64,000 nt of DNA from Hyphomonas polymorpha PS728 (lineage in GTDB: Bacteria > Pseudomonadota > Alphaproteobacteria > Caulobacterales > Hyphomonadaceae): NCBI RefSeq assembly GCF_000685315.1, contig NZ_ARYM01000009.1, positions 97,707-161,706 on the forward strand, written 5' to 3'. The notes under the pieces are model-generated. The model was given only the letters and a program-made list of their open reading frames with translations, was not told the origin of the DNA and did no database searches. Positions 8,771 through 17,544 of the stretch are shown here, piece after piece. Both the position numbers and the translations under genes were made by a program. Position 1 is the first letter of the stretch, and each line of letters begins with the position of its first letter.

Positions 8771-9322
8771 CTACCGCGTCACCTTATCCGTACCCGGCGG
8801 GTTACCAAATGGCGGGAATATCTTCATATGCCGGGTCTGGGCAAAATGCGTCAGAGCCCATACAGCGGTCGGAAAGGCCATCTGCGACCAGGGGATCTCG
8901 GACCATCGGACGAGTTTCACCTCTTCGCTTTCCGGTCCTGGCGCGATGTCTGACAATAGTTTCGCGCGGAACATGATCTGAACCTGCGAAATGCGGGGCA
9001 CGGAATAGACGCCGAGAATGCCTTCAAGCTCGATTTCGGCCATCGCCTCCTCGCGGGCTTCGCGCCGCGCGGCGTCTTCCACGCTCTCTCCTTCTTCCAT
9101 GAATCCGGCCGGAAGGGTCCAGAAGCCCTTGCGGGGTTCGATTGCACGCCTACAGATGAGGATAAGGTCGTCCTTGATTACGACCGATCCGGCTACAATC
9201 TTAGGATTCACGTAATCAATAAAATTACAGCGATTGCAGATTCTCCGCTCTCGATCGTCCCCATCTGGCACATCAAGGCGAAAATCTGTGTTCTGGAAAG
9301 GAGTTGGCAATTGATCAGTCAT
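8771..9322 (-). CDS. Nudix hydrolase with N-terminal zinc-ribbon half
   Basis: A 183-residue protein. A CNRCNFIDYVNPK segment near residue 29-41 is the remnant of the NudC-type N-terminal ribbon. The Nudix box follows: GFMEEGESVEDAARREAREEA. All metal-binding glutamates of REUXEE are present, but the usual Gly after EE is Ala. Such proteins hydrolyse nucleoside diphosphates linked to another moiety (ADP-ribose, NAD(H) or similar). The substrate is not predictable. It stands alone, convergent with yciB. Confidence 0.85.
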   Translation of the reverse strand: MTDQLPTPFQNTDFRLDVPDGDDRERRICNRCNFIDYVNPKIVAGSVVIKDDLILICRRAIEPRKGFWTLPAGFMEEGESVEDAARREAREEAMAEIELEGILGVYSVPRISQVQIMFRAKLLSDIAPGPESEEVKLVRWSEIPWSQMAFPTAVWALTHFAQTRHMKIFPPFGNPPGTDKVTR

Positions 9323-9470
9323 CCAATCTTTATCCTGTCGCCTATATGGAGAATGTGTTTGATCCGCCTACGGGGCTCTTGTTAACGCCCCGGAACACGG
9401 ATCGGCCCCTTTCCCAGTCCCGTCCTCCCCGGACACCTAACAATACACTAACCAATCAAGGAACCCAGTC

Positions 9471-10094
9471 ATGAGCTTCAATCTCAACGCTTCGCCCAGC
9501 CACCTCCTGCACCGTGCCCAGCAGATCGCCGCCAACCATTCGGCAGCTGCTCTGAAATCGGCAGGCGTCACGCTGCGTCAGTTTTCTGTCCTCGCTGCCC
9601 TGTCGGGCAATGAAGGTGTCAGCCAGTCTGATCTTGTCAATGCCACCGGCATCGACCGCTCCACCCTCGCCGACATGGTTGCCCGTATGGAAACCGCTGG
9701 CCTCATCAAGCGCGCCGATTCCAAAACCGACGCCCGCGCCAAATCCGTCAGCCTGACGGCAAAAGGCAAGAAGGCCTATGACAAGGCTCTCCCGGCTGTC
9801 ACCAAAGCTGACGACGCACTCTTCTCCACCCTGGCCAAAGCCAAGCAGGACGCCCTGCTGCAAGGTCTGACCGGCCTCGTCGACGACGCCGAGAAGAAAG
9901 AAGCTGCTCCGGTCGCGCCGAAGGCACCGAAAGCTCCGAAGGCTGCCAAAGCCCCGAAAGCTGTCAAAGCCGCTGCGCCGAAAGCCAAGAAAGCGCCTGC
10001 CAAGAAAAAGGCTGCCAAGGCTGAAGTGAAAAAAGCTCCGGTCGCCGTGAAGAAGGCCCCGGTTGCCAAGAAAGCTGCTGCGAAGAAGAAGTAA
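9471..10094 (+). CDS. MarR-family regulator with histone H1-like C-terminal tail
   Basis: Residues about 1-140 are a MarR winged helix: LRQFSVLAAL, then the HTH SQSDLVNATGIDRSTLADMVARMETAGLI and the wing KRADSKTDARAKSVSLTAKG. Residues about 141-207 are a low-complexity Lys/Ala/Pro tail built from KAP, KKA and KAPK repeats ending in AAAKKK, similar to eukaryotic H1 tails and bacterial Hc1/AlgP-type tails. The tail should bind DNA non-specifically. The combination suggests a regulator that also acts as a nucleoid-associated protein, an inference. A terminator follows at 10122. Confidence 0.85.
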   Translation: MSFNLNASPSHLLHRAQQIAANHSAAALKSAGVTLRQFSVLAALSGNEGVSQSDLVNATGIDRSTLADMVARMETAGLIKRADSKTDARAKSVSLTAKGKKAYDKALPAVTKADDALFSTLAKAKQDALLQGLTGLVDDAEKKEAAPVAPKAPKAPKAAKAPKAVKAAAPKAKKAPAKKKAAKAEVKKAPVAVKKAPVAKKAAAKKK

Positions 10095-10116
10095 GCCTTC
10101 TTCCTTCGTCAGAAGG

Positions 10117-10641
10117 TCATGAGCGGGGCGCCCCAAGCGCCCCGCTTACTTTTTGGGTCAGCGCTTCGTCCAGCGGCCCGCCGATATGCAGGATGATCTC
10201 GCCCTCGGCAGAGATCACGAACGTCTCCGGAACGCCCGTCAGGCCGAAATCCAGCCCGCCGCGTCCCTCCGGGTCCAGCGCCACCTGGGTGTAGGGATTG
10301 CCCAGCCGCTCCAGGAATTTCGCCCCGTCAGCCACCTTGTCCTTGTAGAGAACGCCGTAAACTTGGCCGGGATGCTTCTCGCCCAGCGCCACAAGGTACT
10401 TGTGCTCGGCCTCGCAGGGGGCGCACCAGCTGGCAAACAGGTTCACCACCACCGGCTGCCCGCCGGGGGGAGGGGCAAAGGAAATCTCGCCGCTTTCATT
10501 CATCAGCGGAAAGACATGTTCAGGCGCGGCCCGTGAAATCCGCTCGAACTCACCCTTGGAGGGCCGCATCATCTGCCAGCCGCCAAACCCGGCCACCACC
10601 ACCAGAGCCGCCACCGGCAGGGCGTAGAGCCAGCGGTTCAT
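10117..10641 (-). CDS. ccmG: Cytochrome c biogenesis thiol:disulfide oxidoreductase CcmG/DsbE
   Basis: A 174-residue periplasmic thioredoxin-like protein with one N-terminal membrane anchor (residues about 4-22) and the active site WCAPC (Cys73 and Cys76). It keeps apocytochrome cysteines reduced for haem attachment. The cis-Pro segment TGVPETFVI is present. It is the last gene of the ccm operon and overlaps ccmD by 4 bases. Its 3' end contains the hairpin shared with the convergent MarR gene. Confidence 0.93.
   Translation of the reverse strand: MNRWLYALPVAALVVVAGFGGWQMMRPSKGEFERISRAAPEHVFPLMNESGEISFAPPPGGQPVVVNLFASWCAPCEAEHKYLVALGEKHPGQVYGVLYKDKVADGAKFLERLGNPYTQVALDPEGRGGLDFGLTGVPETFVISAEGEIILHIGGPLDEALTQKVSGALGAPRS
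10122..10152 (+). terminator. Intrinsic terminator after the MarR gene
   Basis: A 9-bp perfect stem (10122-10130 with 10138-10146, AGCGGGGCG) and a 7-base loop, followed by TACTTTTTGG on the plus strand. It overlaps the last codons of the convergent ccmG gene. Confidence 0.78.
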
Positions 10642-10796
10642 GCCCGCAGATCCTCGTCATTGGCCACCAGGGCGTCGAGGCGTTTCCTGGCCGCCCGCGC
10701 CGCCAGCCAGGCCTGAAGGCAGGCTGCGCCAATCATCAGCGCGCCGATCAGATAGCAGGCCCAGATATAAGCGGCGTTCTTGTCAAATTCCGGCAT
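10638..10796 (-). CDS. ccmD: Haem exporter protein CcmD
   Basis: A 52-residue single-span membrane protein (MPEFDKNAAYIWACYLIGALM, then a basic RAARKRLDAL tail). Size, topology and position between ccmC and ccmG identify CcmD, which links the CcmABC transporter to CcmE and releases holo-CcmE. The frame is open further upstream, but the ATG at 10796 gives the family-typical N-terminus and leaves a 4-base gap to ccmC. Confidence 0.88.
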   Translation of the reverse strand: MPEFDKNAAYIWACYLIGALMIGAACLQAWLAARAARKRLDALVANDEDLRA

Positions 10797-10800
10797 CTGT

Positions 10801-11529
10801 TCAGCCCTCCAATGCGCTGGCGGTGAGCCGCGCAATCCGCCGCTGACGGATCTCCGTCCGCATATGCGTCATCACCAGCCCGCCAAACAGCAGGGCATGG
10901 CCAAGGCCGGATACCAGAAGCGGGGTAAGGTAAACCGCTGCCATCTTCGGCCCGTCGGCCGTGATCACGCTGGCAGGCTGGTGCAGCGAGGTGAAGAGGT
11001 CCACGGAGAATTTGATCAACGGCACATTGATGGCGCCCACCATGGCCAGGATTGCCCCGGCGCGGGCTGCCTTCTGGCGCGAATCCATCGAGGCGCGCAG
11101 GGCCATGTATCCCAGAAACAGGAACAGCAGGAACAGGACGGACATCATCCGTGCGTCGTCCCATTGCCACCAGGTTCCCCAAGTTGGTTTGCCCCAGACA
11201 GAGCCGGTGGCCAGGCACAGCGCCGTCCACACCGCGCCGAGCGGGGCCATCGCCTTGGCGGCAATGTCGGCCAGCTCATGGCGCCAGATGAACCAGATGA
11301 AGCTGGCCACCGCGAGGCCCGAATAGCTCGCCATCGACAGCCAGGCGGCGGGCACATGGATGAACATCACGCGCATGATGTCGCCGCCCTGATATTCGTC
11401 TTTCGGCACGATCCACAGGCCCTGCCACAGGCCCCACAGGATGCAGAGCGCGCCCGCGCCATAGAAGAGGGGCGCCGCCACGGCGGAGAATTTCAGAAAC
11501 TTGTGCGGGTTGGCGAAGGCAGACCACAT
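10801..11529 (-). CDS. ccmC: Haem exporter subunit CcmC
   Basis: A 242-residue membrane protein with six hydrophobic segments and the WWD-type domain of haem handlers, seen as TWGTWWQWDDARMMSVLFL. Conserved histidines lie in the preceding periplasmic loop (MFIHVPAAWLS). CcmC binds haem and passes it to CcmE in the periplasm. It lies between ccmB and ccmD in the operon. Confidence 0.94.
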   Translation of the reverse strand: MWSAFANPHKFLKFSAVAAPLFYGAGALCILWGLWQGLWIVPKDEYQGGDIMRVMFIHVPAAWLSMASYSGLAVASFIWFIWRHELADIAAKAMAPLGAVWTALCLATGSVWGKPTWGTWWQWDDARMMSVLFLLFLFLGYMALRASMDSRQKAARAGAILAMVGAINVPLIKFSVDLFTSLHQPASVITADGPKMAAVYLTPLLVSGLGHALLFGGLVMTHMRTEIRQRRIARLTASALEG

Positions 11530-11552
11530 GGGACTAACGCAATAACCTCCCC

Positions 11553-12218
11553 TCAGTCCGCCGCCAAGCGCAGGGCGGCTGCCATGGCATAGGGCGCAAT
11601 GGCGCAGGCAAAGAGGGTGGAGGCGGCCAGCAGCATCGGCGCGCCGTCCGATCCGATGCCCCCGGTCATGGCGAGCGCCCCGAAGATGGCGGTCGGCACA
11701 TAGAGGGGCAGGGCGATGATCGAGATCAGCAGCCCGCCCCGGCGCACCGTGGCTGAAAGCGCCGCGCCCACCCCGCCCCAGAAGAAAAAGGCAAGTCCGC
11801 CAAGGGTGTAAAAGCCAAGGTGGACCAACAGATCCATGCTCGCCTGGGCCTGAAACATCAGCGCCAGCAGGGGAGAGGCCAGCGCCAGCGGCAAGCCCGC
11901 CGCCAGCCAGTGGGCCAGCGTCTTGGCCGCCGCAATCGCCGCCATCGGCGCCCCGGTCTGCAGCCAGAGGTCCAGCGTGCCGTCCTCGGCATCGGCCTGG
12001 AAGATCCGCTCCAGCGTCACCAGGCTCGCCAGGGCAAGGGCTACCCAGATAATGCCGGGGCCAACCGCCTTGAGGGTCTGCGTATCACTTCCGATACCCA
12101 GGGGCACCAGCACAGCTGCGCCCCCGAGAAAGGCAAGGGGCAGCAGCGCGCCCGCGCCCCCGGCCCAGGCTTCGGCGAATGCCTGCCGGAAAGCGGCAAG
12201 GATGGGGGCGGCGCTCAA
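11553..12218 (-). CDS. ccmB: Haem exporter subunit CcmB
   Basis: A 221-residue protein with six predicted membrane helices, the permease partner of the CcmA ATPase. Family features include LERIFQADAEDGTLDLWLQTGAP (the conserved coupling segment, E-x-DG-TLD) and LPLYVPTAIFGA. It overlaps ccmA by 4 bases and precedes ccmC by 23 bases. Transport by CcmAB is needed to release haem-loaded CcmE. Confidence 0.94.
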   Translation of the reverse strand: MSAAPILAAFRQAFAEAWAGGAGALLPLAFLGGAAVLVPLGIGSDTQTLKAVGPGIIWVALALASLVTLERIFQADAEDGTLDLWLQTGAPMAAIAAAKTLAHWLAAGLPLALASPLLALMFQAQASMDLLVHLGFYTLGGLAFFFWGGVGAALSATVRRGGLLISIIALPLYVPTAIFGALAMTGGIGSDGAPMLLAASTLFACAIAPYAMAAALRLAAD

Positions 12219-12796
12219 AGCGTTACCTCGGCTGTCACCGGAAAGCCGGCGGTGTCGTGCATGGATGCAATGAGGGCACCTTTTGTCCGTAAATGTCCGG
12301 AAATGACCGCGTCGAGCATCGCTCTGCCGGCCGCGTCGAGCGCGGTGTAAGGCTCATCCAGCAGCCAGATGGGCCGGTCCTCCAGCAGCAGGCGGCCAAA
12401 TGCCGTGCGCCGCCGCTGCCCGGCGGAGAGATAGCGTCCCGGCACATCAGCGGCCCGTGTCAGCGCCATTTTCTCAAGGATTTCAGGGATGTCGGCTTTC
12501 GATCCCCAGGCCTGCGCCCAGAGGGCAAGGTGGCCGCGCGGGGTTTCCTGCGGCTTGATGCCTTCCTTGTGGCCGATCCAGTGATGGGGCGCTGCCCGCG
12601 CAATATCCCCCGCTTCGGGCCGGGTCAGCCCCGCGAGCATCCGCAGCAGTGTAGTTTTGCCCGCCCCGTTGGCGCCGCGCAGCACGATGGCCTCGCCGGG
12701 GGATAGGGTCAGGCCAACGCCGCGGAACAGCGCCCGCTCCCCCCGCAGGATAGCGAGGCCGCTGGCTTGAATCAGGGGCGCGGTCGAGCTTGTCAC
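12215..12796 (-). CDS. ccmA: Haem exporter ATP-binding protein CcmA
   Basis: A 193-residue ABC ATPase, a normal length for CcmA. It has Walker A GANGAGKTTLL, the signature YLSAGQRRR, and Walker B WLLDEPYTALD. It is the first gene of the ccmABCDG operon, read away from acnA. ccmE, ccmF and ccmH are not in the window and must lie elsewhere if the System I pathway is complete. Confidence 0.94.
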   Translation of the reverse strand: MTSSTAPLIQASGLAILRGERALFRGVGLTLSPGEAIVLRGANGAGKTTLLRMLAGLTRPEAGDIARAAPHHWIGHKEGIKPQETPRGHLALWAQAWGSKADIPEILEKMALTRAADVPGRYLSAGQRRRTAFGRLLLEDRPIWLLDEPYTALDAAGRAMLDAVISGHLRTKGALIASMHDTAGFPVTAEVTL

Positions 12797-12967
12797 CGGC
12801 GCAGGCTTAGCCTGTTCGCCTCCGCCTGAAAACGGGGCCTTGCGCCGCTATTAACGCATTGACCCTTTGTCCCAATTGCGCCGGAAGGGCAGGGCCTATA
12901 TGAGGGCCGCAGCGACGAAAGCGGGCCTCCAGCCGTGAGGCCCTTTACCAGGAGGCAAGGGTCGGAC

Positions 12968-15733
12968 ATGCCGTCAAAGGACAGCTTTAAATCGAAAAGC
13001 ACGCTCACAGCAGCTGGCAAGACGTACACTTACTACTCACTGGAAGCGGCGGCGAAGAATGCAGGCCTGGGCGATGTTTCGCGCCTGCCCGCCTCGCTGA
13101 AGGTTCTCTTGGAGAACATGCTGCGGTTTGAAGACGGCCTGACGGTTGTTGAAGACGACATCCGCGCCTTCGGCGAATGGGCCGACAAGGGCGGCCAGAA
13201 CCCCCGCGAGATCGCCTATCGCCCGGCCCGCGTGCTGATGCAGGACTTCACCGGCGTTCCCGCCGTGGTCGACCTGGCGGCGATGCGCGACGGCATCATG
13301 GGCCTCGGCGGCAGCGCCAAGAAGATCAACCCGCTGGTCCCGGTGGATCTCGTGATCGACCACTCGGTGATGATCGACGAGTTCGGCACCCCGCGCGCCT
13401 TCCAGGCCAACGTCGATCTGGAATATGAGCGCAACATGGAGCGCTACACCTTCCTCAAATGGGGTCAGAAGGCGTTCAACAATTTCCGCGTTGTTCCGCC
13501 CGGCACCGGCATCTGCCACCAGGTGAACCTCGAATACCTCGCCCAGACAGTGTGGACCGATACCGACACCGACGGCTCCATCCTCGCCTATCCCGATACG
13601 CTGGTGGGCACCGACAGCCACACCACGATGGTCAACGGCCTCGCCGTTCTCGGCTGGGGCGTCGGCGGGATCGAAGCTGAGGCGGCCATGCTCGGCCAGC
13701 CGGTTTCGATGCTGATCCCGGAAGTCGTCGGTTTCAAGATCACCGGCGCGCTGAAAGAAGGCGTCACGGCGACCGACCTCGTGCTGAAAGTGGTGCAGAT
13801 GCTCCGCAAGCACGGCGTTGTGAACAAGTTCGTCGAATTCTACGGCGCCGGCCTCGACAACATGCCGCTCGCTGACCGCGCCACCATCGCCAACATGGCC
13901 CCGGAATATGGCGCCACCTGCGGCTTCTTCCCGATTGATGACGAAACGATCCGCTATCTCCGCCAGACCGGCCGCGAGGAAGACCGTATCGCCCTCGTGG
14001 AAGCTTACGCCAAACAGAACGGCTTCTGGCGCGGCGCCGATTATGCGCCGGTCTACACCTCGACGCTGCACCTCGATCTCGGCGATGTCGTGCCGGCCAT
14101 TTCCGGCCCGAAACGCCCGCAGGATCACGTCGCGCTCGACGCGGCTGCCAAGGTCTTCGGCGAATATATCGAAGGCATCCGCAAGCCTGCCGTCGCCCCG
14201 CAGCAGCAGAAGTCGGACATGACGGAAGAAGGCGGCGCGCCTGCCCCGAAAACCATCCCCGGCGACGCGCCCGGCGCCAATGAAGGCGCCGTCGAAGGGC
14301 AGGACTACAAGCTGCGCGACGGCTCTGTGGTCATCGCCTCGATCACCTCCTGCACCAACACGTCGAACCCCTATGTGCTGATCGGCGCTGGCCTCGTCGC
14401 CCGGAAGGCCCGCGCGCTGGGTCTTACCCGCAAGCCCTGGGTGAAAACCTCGCTGGCGCCCGGATCGCAGGTCGTTTCCGAATACCTCAACGCCGCTGGC
14501 CTGCAGGAAGATCTCGACGCCATCGGGTTCAACCTGGTCGGCTATGGCTGCACCACCTGTATCGGCAACTCCGGCCCGCTGGCCCCGGAAATCTCCAAAT
14601 CGATCAACGAGAATGATCTCGTGGCGGTTTCGGTGCTGTCGGGTAACCGCAACTTCGAGGGCCGTATCAGCCCCGACGTGCGCGCCAACTATCTCGCCTC
14701 GCCGCCGCTGGTCGTCGCCTATGCCATCGCCGGTGACATGAACATCGACATCACCAGGGATCCGATCGGTACGTCGAAAGACGGCCAGCCGGTCTATCTC
14801 AAGGACATCTGGCCGACGACCAAAGAGATCGCCGACATGGTCCATGCTGTCGTCACCCGCGAGATGTTCATCTCCAAATATGCTGACGTGTTCAAAGGCG
14901 ACACGAAATGGCAGGGCGTCAAAACCACCGACGCGGAAACCTATGACTGGCCGGTCAGCTCGACCTATATCCAGAACCCGCCTTACTTCCGCGGCATGTC
15001 GCCAGAGAAGGGCGACATCAACCCGATCAAGGGTGCCCGCGTGCTGGCGCTTCTGGGCGACATGATCACCACCGACCACATCTCTCCGGCCGGTTCGTTC
15101 AAGGCCAACAGCCCGGCAGGCAAATACCTCACCGAGCGTCAGGTTCCGGTGAAGGATTTCAACTCCTACGGCTCGCGCCGCGGCAACCATGAAATCATGA
15201 TGCGCGGCACCTTTGCCAACATCCGTATCAAGAACGAGATGCTCGACGGCGTTGAGGGTGGCTACACTCTCGGCCCGGATGGCGAGCAGACTTCAATCTA
15301 TGACGCGGCCATGGCCTGGATCGACCGGGGCGTTCCGCTGGTCGTCATCGGCGGCATCGAATACGGCGCCGGCTCCAGCCGTGACTGGGCGGCCAAGGGC
15401 ACAAACCTGCTTGGCGTCAAAGCCGTGATCGCCGAGAGCTTCGAGCGGATCCACCGCTCCAACCTCGTCGGCATGGGCGTCATCCCGTTCGAGTTCACCG
15501 GCGGCGACAACCGCAAGTCGCTCGGCCTCAAGGGCACCGAAGTCTTCGACATCGAAGGCCTCGGCAACGACATCCGCCCGCTTTCCATGGTGCCCTGCCA
15601 GATCACCTATGCCGACGGCACGGTGAAGACGATCCAGATCAAATGCCGGATCGATACCGAGATCGAGGTCGATTACGTCAAGCATGGCGGCGTGCTGCAC
15701 TATGTGCTGCGCAACCTTGCCCGCGCCTCGTAA
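12968..15733 (+). CDS. acnA: Aconitate hydratase A
   Basis: A 921-residue TCA-cycle enzyme that isomerises citrate to isocitrate with a [4Fe-4S] cluster. Cluster cysteines are visible in [11 protein letters not shown] and [14 protein letters not shown]. The C-terminal swivel domain has [16 protein letters not shown]. An Ala/Pro/Gly-rich linker at about 410-440 (after [12 protein letters not shown]) is usual in alphaproteobacterial AcnA. The frame is open from GTG 12935, but an AGGAGG at 12950-12955 fixes the start at ATG 12968. A strong terminator follows. Confidence 0.96.
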   Translation: MPSKDSFKSKSTLTAAGKTYTYYSLEAAAKNAGLGDVSRLPASLKVLLENMLRFEDGLTVVEDDIRAFGEWADKGGQNPREIAYRPARVLMQDFTGVPAVVDLAAMRDGIMGLGGSAKKINPLVPVDLVIDHSVMIDEFGTPRAFQANVDLEYERNMERYTFLKWGQKAFNNFRVVPPGTGICHQVNLEYLAQTVWTDTDTDGSILAYPDTLVGTDSHTTMVNGLAVLGWGVGGIEAEAAMLGQPVSMLIPEVVGFKITGALKEGVTATDLVLKVVQMLRKHGVVNKFVEFYGAGLDNMPLADRATIANMAPEYGATCGFFPIDDETIRYLRQTGREEDRIALVEAYAKQNGFWRGADYAPVYTSTLHLDLGDVVPAISGPKRPQDHVALDAAAKVFGEYIEGIRKPAVAPQQQKSDMTEEGGAPAPKTIPGDAPGANEGAVEGQDYKLRDGSVVIASITSCTNTSNPYVLIGAGLVARKARALGLTRKPWVKTSLAPGSQVVSEYLNAAGLQEDLDAIGFNLVGYGCTTCIGNSGPLAPEISKSINENDLVAVSVLSGNRNFEGRISPDVRANYLASPPLVVAYAIAGDMNIDITRDPIGTSKDGQPVYLKDIWPTTKEIADMVHAVVTREMFISKYADVFKGDTKWQGVKTTDAETYDWPVSSTYIQNPPYFRGMSPEKGDINPIKGARVLALLGDMITTDHISPAGSFKANSPAGKYLTERQVPVKDFNSYGSRRGNHEIMMRGTFANIRIKNEMLDGVEGGYTLGPDGEQTSIYDAAMAWIDRGVPLVVIGGIEYGAGSSRDWAAKGTNLLGVKAVIAESFERIHRSNLVGMGVIPFEFTGGDNRKSLGLKGTEVFDIEGLGNDIRPLSMVPCQITYADGTVKTIQIKCRIDTEIEVDYVKHGGVLHYVLRNLARAS

Positions 15734-15745
15734 GACTTTGAAAAT

Positions 15746-15777
15746 CCCGCCACAGATCGCCTGTGGCGGGGTTTTTG
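15746..15777 (+). terminator. Intrinsic terminator of acnA
   Basis: A perfect 10-bp stem (CCCGCCACAG, 15746-15755, with 15761-15770) and a 5-base loop, followed by GTTTTTG. It lies 12 bases after the acnA stop codon. Confidence 0.92.
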
Positions 15778-15837
15778 CAGCCTCTCACGCGGCTGTGACT
15801 GTCGGCATTTTGCCCCAGAGCATATAAGCGAGTTGTG

Positions 15838-16488
15838 ATGAAGCGACTGGCTATCCTGTTTTCCTCCCTTGCCGCTGCCTTTGCAGCGCCGCTGGCTTAT
15901 GCTGAGGGCCCGGTTCTGGTGGAGCTTTTTGCCTCCAAGAACTGCCGCTCCTGCCCGGCGGCCTACAAGGCGATGGACGAGCTGGAAGCTCAGCGCGACG
16001 ATGTTGGCGTGCTGACCTGGCCGGTCGACTACTGGGATTATCTCGGCAGCAAGGAAAAGATGGCGCTGCCGGAATCGAAAGACCGTCAGCGCGGCTATGT
16101 CGAACGCTTTTCGCTGCGCGGGCCCTATACGCCTCAGGCGGTGTTCAACGGCGTGAAACAGGCGCCGGGCAACAAGTCCAGCAAGGTCGACGCGGCTCTG
16201 GAAGAGGCGCTCGCCCAGCCCGAATCCGGCATCCGTATCGTTCGCAAGACCGGTAAGGTGTCCCTGAAGGGTGAAACCACCAGCCTCACTGATCTCTGGT
16301 GGGTCGCCTACCTCAAGGATGAGGACAACGAGACCAAGATGCCCAACCCGGTCACATCCGTCCGGCAGATCGGGCCCTGGCTCGGCGGGCGCGCGGATAT
16401 CGAGCTGCCAGCCTGCGAATCCGGCTGTATGCTGATCGTTCAGGAGGCCGGTTTCGGCCCTGTTCTCGCCGTCATGGACGTGCGCTGA
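15838..16488 (+). CDS. DUF1223 family exported thioredoxin-fold protein
   Basis: A 216-residue protein with a signal peptide ending near LAYAEG (about residue 23). The mature part starts with VLVELFASKNCRSCPAAYK, the CxxC of the DUF1223 family. WPVDYWDYLG and YTPQAVFNG are further family hallmarks. It is probably a periplasmic thiol-disulfide or thioredoxin-like protein; the exact role is unknown. ATG 15838 is preferred over the GTG one codon upstream. The stop abuts the convergent gene at 16489. Confidence 0.85.
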   Translation: MKRLAILFSSLAAAFAAPLAYAEGPVLVELFASKNCRSCPAAYKAMDELEAQRDDVGVLTWPVDYWDYLGSKEKMALPESKDRQRGYVERFSLRGPYTPQAVFNGVKQAPGNKSSKVDAALEEALAQPESGIRIVRKTGKVSLKGETTSLTDLWWVAYLKDEDNETKMPNPVTSVRQIGPWLGGRADIELPACESGCMLIVQEAGFGPVLAVMDVR

Positions 16489-17544
16489 TCAGTCTTCTTC
16501 AGGCGCCGCTTCGTCCGGCGCTTCTCCGCCGGGCGGCTGCGCGATGGACGCAATGGCGGGCGCAAAATCCATCCAGTCGATCTGAGAAATCTGGAAAGCC
16601 CAGCCTCTGGCGCGTTCATTGATGGCGGCTGCGCGATGGGCTCCTTCGCCCGCTTCTATGGCGCGCAGGGTGATGAAGAAGCCGTCTGCTTCCCGATAGG
16701 GGCGCACTTCCACCTCCAGCCCGTCATGCGTCTGGGTAATATGCGTGCCCACGGGCCGCGTCCGCAGGGCGCTTGCCGGACGCACGCCCACCGGCTGCAG
16801 CCGTGTCAGCGCCAGGGCGGGGCCGGTCGTCACCAGGCGATTGACCAGCTGATAATCCTGATAGGGCGGCGCGGGAACGAACGCCCGGTCGCTCGATCCG
16901 ATCGTGCGCTGAAGATAAAGGGAGGCGCCCGTCGCGTCGGTCAGGCGCACGGCGGCGACAGCATCGCCGTTCAGGTCGATGATGTCGAGGTCCAGCCAGG
17001 CCTGCGCGGAATAGAGCGGGGGCAGGGTGCCGGTTACGCGATAGGCCTGCATCTCGCCGGGGCGGCGCACATAGATATGCTCGTCCTTGCGCCCGGTCAG
17101 CAGGGAGGCTTCAACCTCCCCATCCGGGCCGATCACTTCCACCAGCGCGCCATTCCCGCCGTCGCGCGGATCGCCCAGGCCGATGGCGTTCATCTTGGCC
17201 GGATCGCGCGTGCGCGGCGCGTCCCATACCAGCGTTTCCAGCCCGCCTGCCAGCTCGTTCAGCCGGTCGGCGCGGATGGGGTATCCGTCCGTACCCGACA
17301 GGCGCCAGCCGCCCGGCGTGGCAAACAGGGTGTAGCTTTCATCCGCCAGGGTCACGCGAATCTCTCTTGCGTCTGCGCGCACCTGGGCAAAGCCGGGCAG
17401 AACAGGCTGGCCCTGCAGATCGCTGCGGGGCGCAGGGGCGCTGCCGATAAACTGGCTGGCGATTGCCGCCACAGCCAGCCCGCCCGCCAGAGCGGCCATG
17501 ATCCTGACGCGGAAGGTGCGTTGCTGGCTGCGCCCGGCGGTCAT
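16489..17544 (-). CDS. DUF4340 domain protein of the Gld-type ABC operon
   Basis: A 351-residue protein with one N-terminal membrane anchor (about residues 13-32, IMAALAGGLAVAAIASQFIG) and a large soluble part. DUF4340 proteins are typically encoded after GldG-like ABC auxiliary proteins, as here. Repeating segments such as VRVTLADESYTLFATPGGWRL and YRVTGTLPPLYSAQAWLDLDI fit the beta-rich repeats of the family. The C-terminal 15 residues are very acidic. It is the last gene of a four-gene operon and overlaps the GldG-like gene by 4 bases. Confidence 0.82.
   Translation of the reverse strand: MTAGRSQQRTFRVRIMAALAGGLAVAAIASQFIGSAPAPRSDLQGQPVLPGFAQVRADAREIRVTLADESYTLFATPGGWRLSGTDGYPIRADRLNELAGGLETLVWDAPRTRDPAKMNAIGLGDPRDGGNGALVEVIGPDGEVEASLLTGRKDEHIYVRRPGEMQAYRVTGTLPPLYSAQAWLDLDIIDLNGDAVAAVRLTDATGASLYLQRTIGSSDRAFVPAPPYQDYQLVNRLVTTGPALALTRLQPVGVRPASALRTRPVGTHITQTHDGLEVEVRPYREADGFFITLRAIEAGEGAHRAAAINERARGWAFQISQIDWMDFAPAIASIAQPPGGEAPDEAAPEED

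Noticed and set aside
13037..15190. 717-residue open frame antisense to acnA
   Set aside because: It is the frame complementary to a clear acnA gene in high-GC DNA, where antisense stops are rare. The translation is His/Arg/Gly-rich with no family signature.
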